From positions 1 through 58,269 of the forward strand of contig JAFWJS010000034.1 in assembly GCA_017511535.1 (NCBI GenBank): 58,269 nucleotides of DNA, given 5' to 3'. This DNA comes from Eubacterium sp. GTDB lineage: Bacteria > Bacillota > Clostridia > Peptostreptococcales > Anaerovoracaceae. This document shows positions 7,812-16,876 of the stretch, in pieces. The translations under genes and the position numbers were made by a program. The notes under the pieces are model-generated. The model was not told the origin of the DNA. It saw only the letters and a program-made list of their open reading frames with translations, and did not search any database. Position 1 is the stretch's first letter; every line of letters starts with the position of its first letter.

Positions 7812-10669
7812 TGCCGAAGAAAGTATATGAGCTCGCGAAAGAAATGGGAGTGGCGAGTAAAGAACTGCTTGATAAAGCGGCTGAGTTAGGTATCGACGCA
7901 AAGAACCACATGAGTGTCGTGTCAGATACAGACGCGAAGAGACTTATGGCGAGACCGTCAAGGCCGGCAGGCAATCCTGCCATGAGGCCGGTCGCGCCGG
8001 GACAGGTACCCGGAAGAAAAGGCCCGGCAGGAAGACCTATAGTCAGCGACAGCTATTTTGAGAACAAAAGAAAGCCGCCTGTAGGGAAGCCTATCGTTGA
8101 CGACGATTTTCTTGCCAGACGTGAAAAGGCAAAGACAGAAGCATCTGTGAATCCTGAAGAGGCGAAGGCTCAGGAAAAGCCGGAGAAAAAGGATGAAAGC
8201 AGGATCTCTGCGCCTTCAGCACAGGAAAAGAAGCCTGAAAAGGGTGAAACTGCGCCAAAAGAAGTCCCTGCAGCAGTGAAGTCTGCGGAAAAAGCTGAAG
8301 ACAAGGCGGAAAAGGATAATAAAACTGTTTCAGCTCCTGTTGAATCAAAGATAGAAAACACTCCCGAAAAACATGTTGAAGCAAAGAGTTCCGTTAAAGC
8401 TGAAAAGAGTGGAAATGCGGCTGCTCCTAAGGCAAAGGAACCAGAGAAAAAACAAGAAGTACCGAAAAAGAATCTTGACGCTGAGATCAAAGTGCCAAGA
8501 GTCAAGATAATCAAAAGAGCTTCTGAAGACGAGGCACAGAACACAAAGCCTGAAAGAAAGCCGGGACAGAAGCCTGAGAGGAAGCAGGGTCAGAAGCCGG
8601 TCGGCAGAAAACCGAAGGGAAGACCTGGGCAGAAGCCGCAGCAAGGCAATGAGGAAAATGCTCCTAAGCCTAGCAACAGGAGGCCTCAGCACCAGCATGC
8701 CCAGACTTCTCAGACAGATGCTTCCAGAGACGCAAAGCATGGAAGGAAAGGTGCTGACAAGCGTCATGGAAAACATGATGCCGGCGGATACGACAAGTTC
8801 GACAAGTTCGAGAAAAAGTCGCTTGAAAGACAGGAAAGAAAGAAATACACCAAAGAGAAGCATGTAGAGGAAGAAGAGGAAGTGATACTTCCGGAAGGAA
8901 CTTACAGAGTAAACGTTCCTATTACGGTAGCAGGATTCTGCGAGCAGGTAGAAGTATCGACCTCACAGGTCATCATGGCTCTTATGAAGCTCGGTATCAT
9001 GGCTAATATCAACCAGAATATCGATGAAGACATGCTTGAGATGCTGGCCGCAGAGCTCGGTATCGAAGTGGTAGTAGGCAAAGTGGGTGAAGGAACAGAG
9101 GAAGAAAGCGCCGCTGAAGCCGCGATCGAGGACTTCGTCGACGATGAAGAAGATCTGGTCGAGCGTCCTCCTGTCATCACTGTCATGGGACACGTTGACC
9201 ATGGTAAAACATCCCTGCTGGACGCCATAAGAAAAACAAATGTGACCGCGAAAGAATCCGGAGGCATCACTCAGCATATCGGTGCTTCCGAGGTAAAGAT
9301 AAACGGAAGGAAGATCGTGTTCCTTGATACGCCGGGTCACGAAGCATTTACAGCTATGCGTGCCAGAGGTGCGCTGATAACAGATATAGCTGTTCTCGTC
9401 GTAGCGGCGGATGACAGCGTAAAGCCTCAGACCATAGAATCGATCAGTCATGCCAAGGCTGCCGGAGTTCCTATCATCGTAGCCATAAACAAGATGGATA
9501 AGCCTGGCGCCAATCCTGACAAGGTAAAGAAAGACCTTGCGGATCAGGGCGTACTGGTTGAAGACTGGGGCGGTGAAGTTATCAGTGTTCCTGTTTCAGC
9601 AAAGACAGGAGACGGTATCACTGATCTTCTGGAGATGATACTTCTCCAGGCAGACGTTCTGGAACTCAAGGCAAATCCTAACAGGATGGCAAAGGGAACT
9701 GTTATCGAGGCCAGACTGGATAAGGCGAGAGGACCTGTGGCCACACTGCTCGTATCTAACGGAACTCTCAAGTCAGGAGAAAGTATCGTAGCAGGAACAT
9801 GCTCCGGACATATCAGAGTGATGACTGACTACAAGGGGAAGAAGATCAAAAAGGCCGGTCCTGCTACAGCAGTAGAGATCCTGGGTCTCACTGACGTACC
9901 ACAGGCAGGCGATGAATTCAACGCCGTAAAGGACGATAAGATAGCAAGGGATATCGCGGAATCAAGAGCTCAGAAGCTCCGTGAGGAAGTACTTGCCAAG
10001 AATGCCAGCACGACACTGGACAAGATGTTCAGCGAGATGCAGGAAGGCGATGTCAAGGAACTCAACGTTATCATCAAGGGAGACGTTCAGGGATCTGTCG
10101 GAGCTCTCATCTCATCGCTTGAAAAGCTGAACTCAGACAGCGTAAAAGTCAATGTGATCCATTCAGGCGTAGGTACTGTAACAGAATCAGACGTTATGCT
10201 CGCGCAGACATCAGGCTCTATAATCATCGGATTCAACGTACGTCCGAGCACAGCAGTAACGACTGCTGCCGACAGAGACGGAGTCGAGATAAGACTGTAC
10301 AGAGTCATATACGACGTTATCAACGATGTAGAGGCGGCCATGAAGGGTATGCTGGAGCCTGATTATAAGGAAGAAGTGCTTGGAAAGGCTGTCATCAGAG
10401 ACACATTCAAGGTGCCTAATGTAGGAGTCGTAGGCGGCGCGTATGTAACAGAAGGCAAGGTGATGAGAAACGCCGAGATCAGACTGGTAAGGGACGGTAT
10501 CGTCATTCTGGAAGGCAAGATCTCATCACTCAAGAGATTCAAGGACGACGCCAAAGAAGTCGCGCAGGGATATGAGTGCGGAATAGGTATCGAGAATTAC
10601 AACGACATAAAGGAAGGCGACGAGATCGAGTGCTTCCGTATGGTCGAAGTAGCGAGAGAGGAATTATGA
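7811..10669 (+). CDS. infB: Translation initiation factor IF-2
   Basis: A 952-residue GTPase that positions initiator tRNA on the 30S subunit. Residues 1-50 form an IF2-N domain ([18 protein letters not shown]). Residues of about 55-370 are a low-complexity Lys/Glu/Pro/Ala linker, and a second IF2-N domain follows near 375-450. The G domain has GHVDHGKT at 460-467, DTPGHE and NKMD. Domains II, III and IV follow and end in the usual [18 protein letters not shown]. The start is the ATG that overlaps the ylxQ stop; an in-frame extension upstream lies inside ylxQ and is not credible. The linker is longer than in many Firmicutes. The rbfA start overlaps its stop. Confidence 0.96.
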   Translation: MPKKVYELAKEMGVASKELLDKAAELGIDAKNHMSVVSDTDAKRLMARPSRPAGNPAMRPVAPGQVPGRKGPAGRPIVSDSYFENKRKPPVGKPIVDDDFLARREKAKTEASVNPEEAKAQEKPEKKDESRISAPSAQEKKPEKGETAPKEVPAAVKSAEKAEDKAEKDNKTVSAPVESKIENTPEKHVEAKSSVKAEKSGNAAAPKAKEPEKKQEVPKKNLDAEIKVPRVKIIKRASEDEAQNTKPERKPGQKPERKQGQKPVGRKPKGRPGQKPQQGNEENAPKPSNRRPQHQHAQTSQTDASRDAKHGRKGADKRHGKHDAGGYDKFDKFEKKSLERQERKKYTKEKHVEEEEEVILPEGTYRVNVPITVAGFCEQVEVSTSQVIMALMKLGIMANINQNIDEDMLEMLAAELGIEVVVGKVGEGTEEESAAEAAIEDFVDDEEDLVERPPVITVMGHVDHGKTSLLDAIRKTNVTAKESGGITQHIGASEVKINGRKIVFLDTPGHEAFTAMRARGALITDIAVLVVAADDSVKPQTIESISHAKAAGVPIIVAINKMDKPGANPDKVKKDLADQGVLVEDWGGEVISVPVSAKTGDGITDLLEMILLQADVLELKANPNRMAKGTVIEARLDKARGPVATLLVSNGTLKSGESIVAGTCSGHIRVMTDYKGKKIKKAGPATAVEILGLTDVPQAGDEFNAVKDDKIARDIAESRAQKLREEVLAKNASTTLDKMFSEMQEGDVKELNVIIKGDVQGSVGALISSLEKLNSDSVKVNVIHSGVGTVTESDVMLAQTSGSIIIGFNVRPSTAVTTAADRDGVEIRLYRVIYDVINDVEAAMKGMLEPDYKEEVLGKAVIRDTFKVPNVGVVGGAYVTEGKVMRNAEIRLVRDGIVILEGKISSLKRFKDDAKEVAQGYECGIGIENYNDIKEGDEIECFRMVEVAREEL

Positions 10670-11040
10670 GTAAAGGACACAGGACTGAGCGTGTCGGTGA
10701 AGAGATCAAGAAGATCATAAGCGATATGCTGCTTAAGGATATCAAGGATCCGAGGCTTGAAGGCAGGATGATCAGCATCACTGCGGTGGAAGTCTCTGAT
10801 GATCTTGGGTATGCTCACGCCTATATTGACATACTTACTCCGCAGAATACCGGAGAAGAAGAACGCAGGGAAATAGAGAAAGATGTACTGGACGGCTTTG
10901 ACAGCTGTTCAGGACATATCAGGAAAGAACTGAGCAGGAAGCTGAGGGTCAGGCACGCGCCTGAGCTCAGCTTCAGAATAGACAAGTCTATGGAGTATGG
11001 AAGCCACATAGACAAGATGCTTAAGGACCTGGGACTGTAG
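10666..11040 (+). CDS. rbfA: 30S ribosome-binding factor RbfA
   Basis: A 124-residue KH-fold protein needed for late 30S assembly and 16S rRNA 5'-end processing. It begins with [17 protein letters not shown] and has [20 protein letters not shown] and the C-terminal [21 protein letters not shown], all family signatures. The ATG at 10666 is used because it overlaps the infB TGA (ATGA) and gives the normal length; the GAGAGGAATT just before it serves as ribosome binding site. Confidence 0.95.
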   Translation: MSKGHRTERVGEEIKKIISDMLLKDIKDPRLEGRMISITAVEVSDDLGYAHAYIDILTPQNTGEEERREIEKDVLDGFDSCSGHIRKELSRKLRVRHAPELSFRIDKSMEYGSHIDKMLKDLGL

Positions 11041-11075
11041 GCCGTATACGGGCATTTTACGAGAAATATAAAGAT

Positions 11076-12041
11076 ATGAACAACAGTTTTACAGAAATAG
11101 CAGAGAAGCTTGGCGGCGCAGGAAGGATATATCTCTTTCCTCATGAGAATCCTGACGGAGACGCAGTAGGCTCTACAGCGGCGCTGTGCAGCATGCTTCG
11201 TGACATGGGGAAAGAATGCTATGTCATGATAGAGGAGGAGCTGCCGGAAAATCTACGGTTCATGGATGACGACATGTTCGTAATACCTGAAGAAAATGTT
11301 GAAAGGCCTGACCTTTCAGTTGCGGTGGACTGCAGCGAGACATCCAGATTCAGCAAGCTGAAGGATCTGTTCCTGTCCGGAGGATACACGATATCGATCG
11401 ATCATCATGAAAATGAGAAGCCGTCTTTCGATATGAACTATATTGATCCGGGAGCTGCCGCCGCAGGAGACCTTATCTACAAGTTAATGAAAGAGATGGA
11501 TCATATCCCGTCAAAGAAAGAGGCAGAGGCGCTCTTCGCGGCGATCACGACTGACACAGGCAACTTCCAGTATTCCAACACGACGAGAGAGACGCACAGT
11601 ATTATCTGCGACCTTTATGAAAGCGGGATAGATATCTCGTCGGTCAGTACTGAGATCTATGAAAACGAGTCACCTGAGAAGATAAGGCTGATCTGCAGAG
11701 CGGTAAGCGAAATGGAGCTGCTCTTCGGAGGAAAGCTCGCTCTCACCAGAGTCACGCAGGATATGCTGAAGGAAACAGGTACAGTGATGAGCGACGCAGA
11801 GCCTGTAATAAAGGAGATCAGGTCTGTCAGGGGCGTAGAGATCGCCATAGTGCTGAAAGAGCGCGGACCGGGGAAAGTTTTTGTCAGCATGAGATCCAAA
11901 TCATACGCAAGCGTACTTGAGATCGCCCGCGAGCTTGGAGGCGGCGGACATCAGAAGGCAGCGGGCTGCACTCTGAACATGACTGTCGATGAAGCTGAAG
12001 AAGCAGTTCTGAAGGCAGCAAAGAAACAACTTGAATCATGA
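11076..12041 (+). CDS. nrnA: DHH/DHHA1 phosphoesterase, NrnA-type oligoribonuclease/pAp phosphatase
   Basis: A 321-residue cytoplasmic enzyme that degrades nanoRNAs and dephosphorylates 3'-phosphoadenosine 5'-phosphate. The DHH domain shows HENPDGDAVGS (residues 23-33), VDCSETSRF, the SIDHHENEKPS motif and TTDTGNFQYSNT. The DHHA1 domain ends with GGGGHQKAAGCTL. These metal- and substrate-binding motifs are complete. It lies between rbfA and truB, the usual Firmicutes location. The Shine-Dalgarno before the ATG is weak (AAAGAT), and the stop overlaps the truB start in an ATGA junction. Confidence 0.92.
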   Translation: MNNSFTEIAEKLGGAGRIYLFPHENPDGDAVGSTAALCSMLRDMGKECYVMIEEELPENLRFMDDDMFVIPEENVERPDLSVAVDCSETSRFSKLKDLFLSGGYTISIDHHENEKPSFDMNYIDPGAAAAGDLIYKLMKEMDHIPSKKEAEALFAAITTDTGNFQYSNTTRETHSIICDLYESGIDISSVSTEIYENESPEKIRLICRAVSEMELLFGGKLALTRVTQDMLKETGTVMSDAEPVIKEIRSVRGVEIAIVLKERGPGKVFVSMRSKSYASVLEIARELGGGGHQKAAGCTLNMTVDEAEEAVLKAAKKQLES

Positions 12042-13135
12042 CACCAGACGGAATAATAAACATATACAAAGAGAAAAACATGACATCCCATGATGTGGTC
12101 GGACATATCCGGCGCATTCTTGGAGTAAAGCGTGTCGGACACACAGGTACCCTCGATCCAATGGCAACGGGGGTACTTCCTGTATGTGTGGGACGATCTG
12201 CCAAAGTCATGGAATATCTTGATACAGATCTGAAAAAATACCGCTGCACGATGCTGCTCGGACGTTCGACCAACACGTTCGATATCTGGGGAGAGCCTGA
12301 AGAGGAGACTCCTGAGGAAGCTGTAAACAGAATAACAGAGAGGGATGTGGTCAGCGCGCTTGAGAAGTTCCGCGGCAGGATAACTCAGCTGCCGCCCCTC
12401 TATTCGGCTGTCAAAGTCAACGGGAAGCGGCTTTATGAATATGCGCGTAAGGGACGTGACGTTGATATACCTGAGCGTGAAGTGTTCATTACATCTCTGG
12501 AAATAGAGGACATGGAGCTTGGCAGAGGATACGATTCATGGGTCCGCTTTTCCTGCGAGTGTACCAAGGGTACTTTCATCAGGTCCATCTGTCATGATGC
12601 CGGTGAAGCTATAGGCGTGCATGCGGTCCTGTCAGAGCTGGAGAGGGCAGCAAGCGGCGTATTCACTGTAGATACAGCCGTAACTCTGGACGACCTCAGG
12701 AAAATGTGCGGCTATACCAGAGAAACAGAGCCGCACGGAGGAAGTATCCAGAATGGAAAGCAGAACAGGTCAGGAGCGTTGAGTGACGATGTGCTCGCGA
12801 TGCTCAGACCGCCTGATGATGTGCTCGGCATGTTCGGGTCTGCAGAAATGAAGCCGGACACGGCATTGAGACTCATCAACGGTCTTGAGATCGAACGCCG
12901 GGCATATGAAATAACAAAGTTTCCAAGGTACAGCAGGCATGATTTTTATTTCCCTGTAAGAGAGGAATACGGACGCATGTACAGACTGTACAGCAGTATC
13001 CCGGATGACATGGAGATACCGGGAAGACCTGAAGGAGTACAGTGGTATCCTGAAAGGGGCGGCCTCAGATTCATAGGGCTTGCAGAGATGAATGAAGATA
13101 ACGGGCATCTTGTTCCTGTGAAAATATTTATTTAA
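12038..13135 (+). CDS. truB: tRNA pseudouridine(55) synthase TruB
   Basis: This enzyme makes pseudouridine 55 in the T-loop of tRNAs. GHTGTLDPMATGVLPVCVG carries the catalytic Asp at residue 40, and YRCTMLLGRSTNTFD, PLYSAVKVNGKRLYEYAR and CTKGTFIRSICHDAG follow. The protein has 365 residues, about 60 more than the usual 290-310. The extra length is mainly a hydrophilic stretch near residues 230-265 between the catalytic domain and the C-terminal PUA-like part. The ATG overlaps the nrnA stop. Confidence 0.94.
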   Translation: MTPDGIINIYKEKNMTSHDVVGHIRRILGVKRVGHTGTLDPMATGVLPVCVGRSAKVMEYLDTDLKKYRCTMLLGRSTNTFDIWGEPEEETPEEAVNRITERDVVSALEKFRGRITQLPPLYSAVKVNGKRLYEYARKGRDVDIPEREVFITSLEIEDMELGRGYDSWVRFSCECTKGTFIRSICHDAGEAIGVHAVLSELERAASGVFTVDTAVTLDDLRKMCGYTRETEPHGGSIQNGKQNRSGALSDDVLAMLRPPDDVLGMFGSAEMKPDTALRLINGLEIERRAYEITKFPRYSRHDFYFPVREEYGRMYRLYSSIPDDMEIPGRPEGVQWYPERGGLRFIGLAEMNEDNGHLVPVKIFI

Positions 13136-13147
13136 CGGAGAAAAGTT

Positions 13148-14074
13148 TTGGAGATCATCAGAAATCTGGAAGAGATAAAAGGCATAGACAGGACAGCGGT
13201 GGCTCTGGGTAATTTTGATGGTGTGCATCTCGGACATCAGGAACTCATAAGAGAGACTGTAAACAGGGGAGAAGAGGACGGCGTGAAGTCGGCGGTATTC
13301 ACTTTCTCCAATCATCCGTCAAATATCATTCCGGGAGCAAAGGCCGTGAAGAGCATCCTGACAGAAGACCGCAAGATGGAGATAATAGAGTCTCTCGGAG
13401 TGGACTATCTGTTCAATGTGCCGTTTACAGAAGAACTCATGGATCTCGAGGCTGAGGACTTTGTGACAGAGATACTGGTCGGGCGTCTGAATGTGAAAAC
13501 AGCTGTCTGCGGGTTCAACTATCAGTTCGGGGCGAGGGCGTTCGGCACGCCTGAGATCCTTGAGATATATGGAGAGAAATATGGATTCGATGTGTTCGAG
13601 ATGGCGCCGTTTGAGATAGACGGGAAAGTCGTCAGCTCCTCGCTGATCCGTCTTCTCATATCAAAGGGCTATGTGGACAGGTGTGCCAGGTTCATGGGCA
13701 GGAACTATGAAGTGGGCGGAGAAGTCGTGGTAGGGAACAGGCTCGGAAGATCGCTCGGCTTCCCTACGTCGAATCTCAATATAGACGAAACTATGGTAAC
13801 GCCTCCGAACGGAGTGTACACGACGTACTGTGATTATAAGGGCGTGAAGTACCCGAGTATAACAAACGTTGGAGTCAAGCCGACTGTAGGCACTTACGAG
13901 AAAAATATCGAGACTCATATATTCGATTTTGATAAAGTACTTTACGGTAAGCATATTACCGTTGAGTTCCTCAAGAAGATGCGTAACGAGGAGAAATTTG
14001 ATTCGCTGGAAGATCTTTCTTCGCAGATCGTGAAAGATTGTGAGAAAGCAAAAGCCTGGTTTTCTGAAAGATAA
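13148..14074 (+). CDS. ribF: Bifunctional riboflavin kinase/FAD synthetase RibF
   Basis: A 308-residue enzyme that phosphorylates riboflavin to FMN and adenylates FMN to FAD. The N-terminal nucleotidyltransferase has ALGNFDGVHLGHQELI (residues 19-34) and CGFNYQFG. The C-terminal flavokinase starts near 185 with GEVVVGNRLGRSLGFPTSNL and has PPNGVYTTY. Translation starts at a TTG, placed 5 bases after GGAGAAAAG, with no ATG in a suitable place. It ends the promoter-distal part of the rimP operon; rpsO has its own promoter that begins 8 bases downstream. It supplies the ligand sensed by the FMN riboswitch at 43124-43236. Confidence 0.94.
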   Translation: MEIIRNLEEIKGIDRTAVALGNFDGVHLGHQELIRETVNRGEEDGVKSAVFTFSNHPSNIIPGAKAVKSILTEDRKMEIIESLGVDYLFNVPFTEELMDLEAEDFVTEILVGRLNVKTAVCGFNYQFGARAFGTPEILEIYGEKYGFDVFEMAPFEIDGKVVSSSLIRLLISKGYVDRCARFMGRNYEVGGEVVVGNRLGRSLGFPTSNLNIDETMVTPPNGVYTTYCDYKGVKYPSITNVGVKPTVGTYEKNIETHIFDFDKVLYGKHITVEFLKKMRNEEKFDSLEDLSSQIVKDCEKAKAWFSER

Positions 14075-14082
14075 GAAAATCC

Positions 14083-14111
14083 TTGCATTTTCAATAAGGG
14101 GTGTGTATAAT
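14083..14111 (+). promoter_or_regulatory. Promoter of rpsO
   Basis: TTGCAT (14083-14088), a 17-base spacer and a perfect TATAAT (14106-14111). It directly follows the ribF stop and gives a leader of about 110 bases before rpsO. Confidence 0.8.
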
Positions 14112-14117
14112 AAAGTG

Positions 14118-14218
14118 TCGCTGTGTAAGAAGCGGCTTATAAACCTATTTTTTACTCCGGCTTGGTCCTGAAGCCGCTCCGGCGCGGGACTCAGATGGGG
14201 CGTATGACACAAAAAGGA
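14118..14218 (+). promoter_or_regulatory. Structured rpsO leader, probable ribosomal protein S15 autoregulatory region
   Basis: The leader can form two competing stems that share one strand. AGCGGCTT (14131-14138) pairs with AAGCCGCT (14171-14178), while CGGCTT (14158-14163) pairs with AAGCCG (14171-14176). GGTCC (14164-14168) and GGGACT (14186-14191) could add a further helix. S15 represses its own mRNA through structured leaders in several bacterial groups. That this one binds S15 is inferred from position and structure only. Confidence 0.5.
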
Positions 14219-14226
14219 GAAACGAC

Positions 14227-14493
14227 ATGATCACTAAGGAGAAAAAGACAGCAATCATCAATGAGTATGCTACAAAAGAGGGCGACACAGGTTCCCCTGA
14301 AGTACAGGTAGCGATACTTACAGCAAGGATCAACGAGCTCAACGAGCATCTGCAGAGCCACAAGAAAGACTTCCATTCAAGAAGAGGTCTTCTGAAGATG
14401 GTAGGTAAGAGAAGAAACCTTCTGAACTACCTGAAGGAGAAAGACATCGAGAGATACAGAAGTCTTATTCAGAGACTGGGTCTGAGAAAGTAG
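14227..14493 (+). CDS. rpsO: 30S ribosomal protein S15
   Basis: An 88-residue 16S rRNA-binding protein of the small-subunit platform. It has the typical [24 protein letters not shown] and [21 protein letters not shown], and ends in RLGLRK. Length and sequence are fully normal. AAAAGGAG precedes the ATG. A structured leader and a separate promoter lie upstream, a hairpin terminator lies downstream, and pnp follows, as in most bacteria. Confidence 0.98.
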   Translation: MITKEKKTAIINEYATKEGDTGSPEVQVAILTARINELNEHLQSHKKDFHSRRGLLKMVGKRRNLLNYLKEKDIERYRSLIQRLGLRK

Positions 14494-14505
14494 TTTATAA
14501 GATCT

Positions 14506-14538
14506 GGCGGGCACCATCAAGGACCCGCCGATTTTATT
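14506..14538 (+). terminator. Terminator after rpsO
   Basis: GGCGGG (14506-14511) pairs with CCCGCC (14524-14529), and GATTTTATT follows. The T-run is interrupted, so partial read-through into pnp is likely. Confidence 0.6.
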
Positions 14539-14580
14539 GTATAGAAGCTGCCGGCCGGGCGGCAGGCGGCGTAAAGAGGT

Positions 14581-14607
14581 TAATTTACAGGAAGTAGTTG
14601 TAAATTA
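14581..14607 (+). promoter_or_regulatory. Hairpin abutting the pnp ribosome binding site
   Basis: TAATTTACA (14581-14589) and TGTAAATTA (14599-14607) form a perfect 9-bp stem that ends exactly where the GGAAGGAG of pnp begins. Another stem, CTGCCG with CGGCAG, lies just upstream near 14548-14565. PNPase of E. coli controls its own mRNA through a leader stem, so a similar role here is possible but unproven. Confidence 0.45.
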
Positions 14608-14624
14608 GGAAGGAGCAGAATTTA

Positions 14625-16733
14625 ATGCCAAGGTTTACAGATTACAGAACATTCAAGACCGCTATAGGCGGAAGACTTCTGCAGCTCGAGATCGGAAAGG
14701 TCTGCGAGCAGGCAAACGGACAGGTAATGGTAAGATACGGCGATTCAGTCGTTAACTGCACAGTGTGTGCATCCAAGGAAGCGCGTCCAGACGCGGACTT
14801 CCTTCCGCTCTCATGTGACTATGAAGAGAAGATGTACGCCATCGGAAAGATCCCGGGAGGGTTCATCAAGAGAGAAGGAAGACCAAGCGAAAGAGCTATC
14901 CTCTGTTCAAGACTTATGGACAGACCTCTTCGTCCTCTTTTCCCGAAGGGATACTATCACGACATAGTAGTGGTAGCTACAGTAATGTCAGTAGACCCTG
15001 ACTGCGAGACAGACATCATGGCAATGATCGGTTCGTCGGTAGCGCTTGCTATCTCCGACATTCCATGGGACGGACCTACCGGTTCGGTAAGAGTAGGAAG
15101 AGTAGACGGTGAATTCGTCATCAACCCTACGCTCGCGCAGAGAGAAGAATCAGATATCAACCTCACAGTAGCAGGAACCAAGGAAGCTATCATGATGGTT
15201 GAGGCAGGAGCAAAGGAAGTTCCTGAGGAAGTCATGCTTGACGCTATCTTCTTCGGTCATGAAGAGATCAAGAAGATCGTTTCATTCATCGATGAGGTCG
15301 TTGCTGAAGTAGGCAAGGAAAAACAGCAGGAAGAACTCTATAAAGTACCTGAAGAGATCGATCAGGCAGTCAGAGAGTTCGCAACAGAGAAGATGAAGCT
15401 TGCTGTAAGAAATTCCGACAAGATGACAAGACTCGACAACATGGACGCAGTCGAAGTTGAGACACAGGAGCACTTCGCTGAGGAATACCCTGACAATGAG
15501 AAAGATATTGCCGCTGTGCTCTACAACATCACCAAGGAATCAGTAAGGAACTCCATTCTGGACGACGGTGTAAGACCGGACGACAGAAAGCTTGACGAGA
15601 TCAGGCCTGTCTGGTGCGAGACCGGACTTCTTCCGAGAGTACACGGATCCGGACTGTTCAAGAGAGGACAGACACAGGTAATGTCATCGGTCGCACTTGC
15701 TCCTCTTTCGGAGAAACAGAGGATCGACGGCCTGACAGAACAGACAGAAAAAAGATACATCCACCACTATAACTTCCCGGGATACTGCACAGGAGAGGCC
15801 AAGGCTCCGAGATCACCTGGAAGGAGAGAGATCGGACATGGAGCTCTTGCTGAGAGAGCACTCCTCCCGGTGATCCCGAGCGAGGAAGAGTTCCCATACG
15901 CGATAAGAGTCGTTTCAGACGTTCTTTCATCGAACGGTTCTTCATCAATGGCTTCAACATGCGGATCATGTCTCGCTCTCATGGACGCAGGCGTTCCTAT
16001 CAAGCGCCCTGTATCCGGTATCGCGATGGGTCTCATCGAGAGAGTTGAAGAGGACGGCTCCAGCAAGATGGCTATCCTCTCAGACATCCAGGGCATGGAA
16101 GACTTCCTCGGCGACATGGACTTTAAAGTCACAGGAACAACTGAGGGCGTAACAGCCATGCAGATGGATATCAAAGTCCACGGGCTTTCAAGAGAGATCC
16201 TTCAGAAGGCTCTCCAGCAGGCTCATGAAGGCAGGATGCATATCATGGACATCATGCTTGAAGAGATCCCTGAGCCAAGAGCTGAGCTCAGCAAGTGGGC
16301 TCCTCGCTGCGTAGCCATGAGAATAGATCCGGATAAGGTACGTATCGTCATCGGACCTGGAGGAAAGACGATCAATAAGATCATCGAGGAAACCGGTGTT
16401 GATATCGATATCTCTGAAGAGGATCTTGGACTTGTTACTATCTACGCGGTAGACATGGCCAGCGCAGAGGCTGCCAAGAAGCAGATCGAGCTTCTGACGG
16501 CTGAAGTGGAAGTCGGAAAGACTTACATGGGTGAAGTAAAGCGCATCATGAACTTCGGTGCGTTCATCGAGGTGCTTCCGGGCAAGGAAGGTCTGCTTCA
16601 CATTTCCAAGATGGCAAAGCGCCGTATCGATAAGGTCGAAGACGTTATGAACATCGGAGACAAAGTAGAAGTCAAAGTAGCCGAGATCGACAGCCAGGAC
16701 AGGATCAATCTTGAGCGTACGCATCTTGACTAA
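14625..16733 (+). CDS. pnp: Polyribonucleotide nucleotidyltransferase (PNPase)
   Basis: A 702-residue phosphorolytic 3'-5' exoribonuclease that forms trimers and takes part in mRNA decay. It has two RNase PH-like cores; the first carries REGRPSERAILCSRLMDRPLRPLFP, and the second carries GEAKAPRSPGRREIGHGALAERAL and SSMASTCGSCLALMDAGVP. The helical linker lies between them. A KH domain (GPGGKTINKIIEETG, near residue 575) and an S1 domain (GKTYMGEVKRIMNFGAFIEVLPG) follow. All domains are complete. A very good ribosome binding site precedes the ATG, and a strong terminator follows the stop. Confidence 0.97.
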   Translation: MPRFTDYRTFKTAIGGRLLQLEIGKVCEQANGQVMVRYGDSVVNCTVCASKEARPDADFLPLSCDYEEKMYAIGKIPGGFIKREGRPSERAILCSRLMDRPLRPLFPKGYYHDIVVVATVMSVDPDCETDIMAMIGSSVALAISDIPWDGPTGSVRVGRVDGEFVINPTLAQREESDINLTVAGTKEAIMMVEAGAKEVPEEVMLDAIFFGHEEIKKIVSFIDEVVAEVGKEKQQEELYKVPEEIDQAVREFATEKMKLAVRNSDKMTRLDNMDAVEVETQEHFAEEYPDNEKDIAAVLYNITKESVRNSILDDGVRPDDRKLDEIRPVWCETGLLPRVHGSGLFKRGQTQVMSSVALAPLSEKQRIDGLTEQTEKRYIHHYNFPGYCTGEAKAPRSPGRREIGHGALAERALLPVIPSEEEFPYAIRVVSDVLSSNGSSSMASTCGSCLALMDAGVPIKRPVSGIAMGLIERVEEDGSSKMAILSDIQGMEDFLGDMDFKVTGTTEGVTAMQMDIKVHGLSREILQKALQQAHEGRMHIMDIMLEEIPEPRAELSKWAPRCVAMRIDPDKVRIVIGPGGKTINKIIEETGVDIDISEEDLGLVTIYAVDMASAEAAKKQIELLTAEVEVGKTYMGEVKRIMNFGAFIEVLPGKEGLLHISKMAKRRIDKVEDVMNIGDKVEVKVAEIDSQDRINLERTHLD

Positions 16734-16750
16734 GCCAGACAGATAAACAG

Positions 16751-16798
16751 GACGGTTCCTGCAGGCATCGCACAGCTGCTGAACGGGACCGTCTTTTT
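16751..16798 (+). terminator. Terminator after pnp
   Basis: GACGGTTCC (16751-16759) pairs imperfectly with GGGACCGTC (16785-16793), followed by TTTTT. The outer sequence AAACAGGACGGTTCC resembles the arm of the palindrome at 26879-26960. Confidence 0.75.
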
Positions 16799-16876
16799 CA
16801 TTGTTTTGAAGTATTTTACAAAGGGTATATCTGGATTAACAGAATGCTTGATATACAGGGAGAAAGAGGTGATGGA

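Noticed and set aside
8160-8870. Long open frames opposite and alongside the infB linker
   Set aside because: They reflect the low-complexity, Lys/Glu-rich coding sequence; no ribosome binding sites or known motifs.
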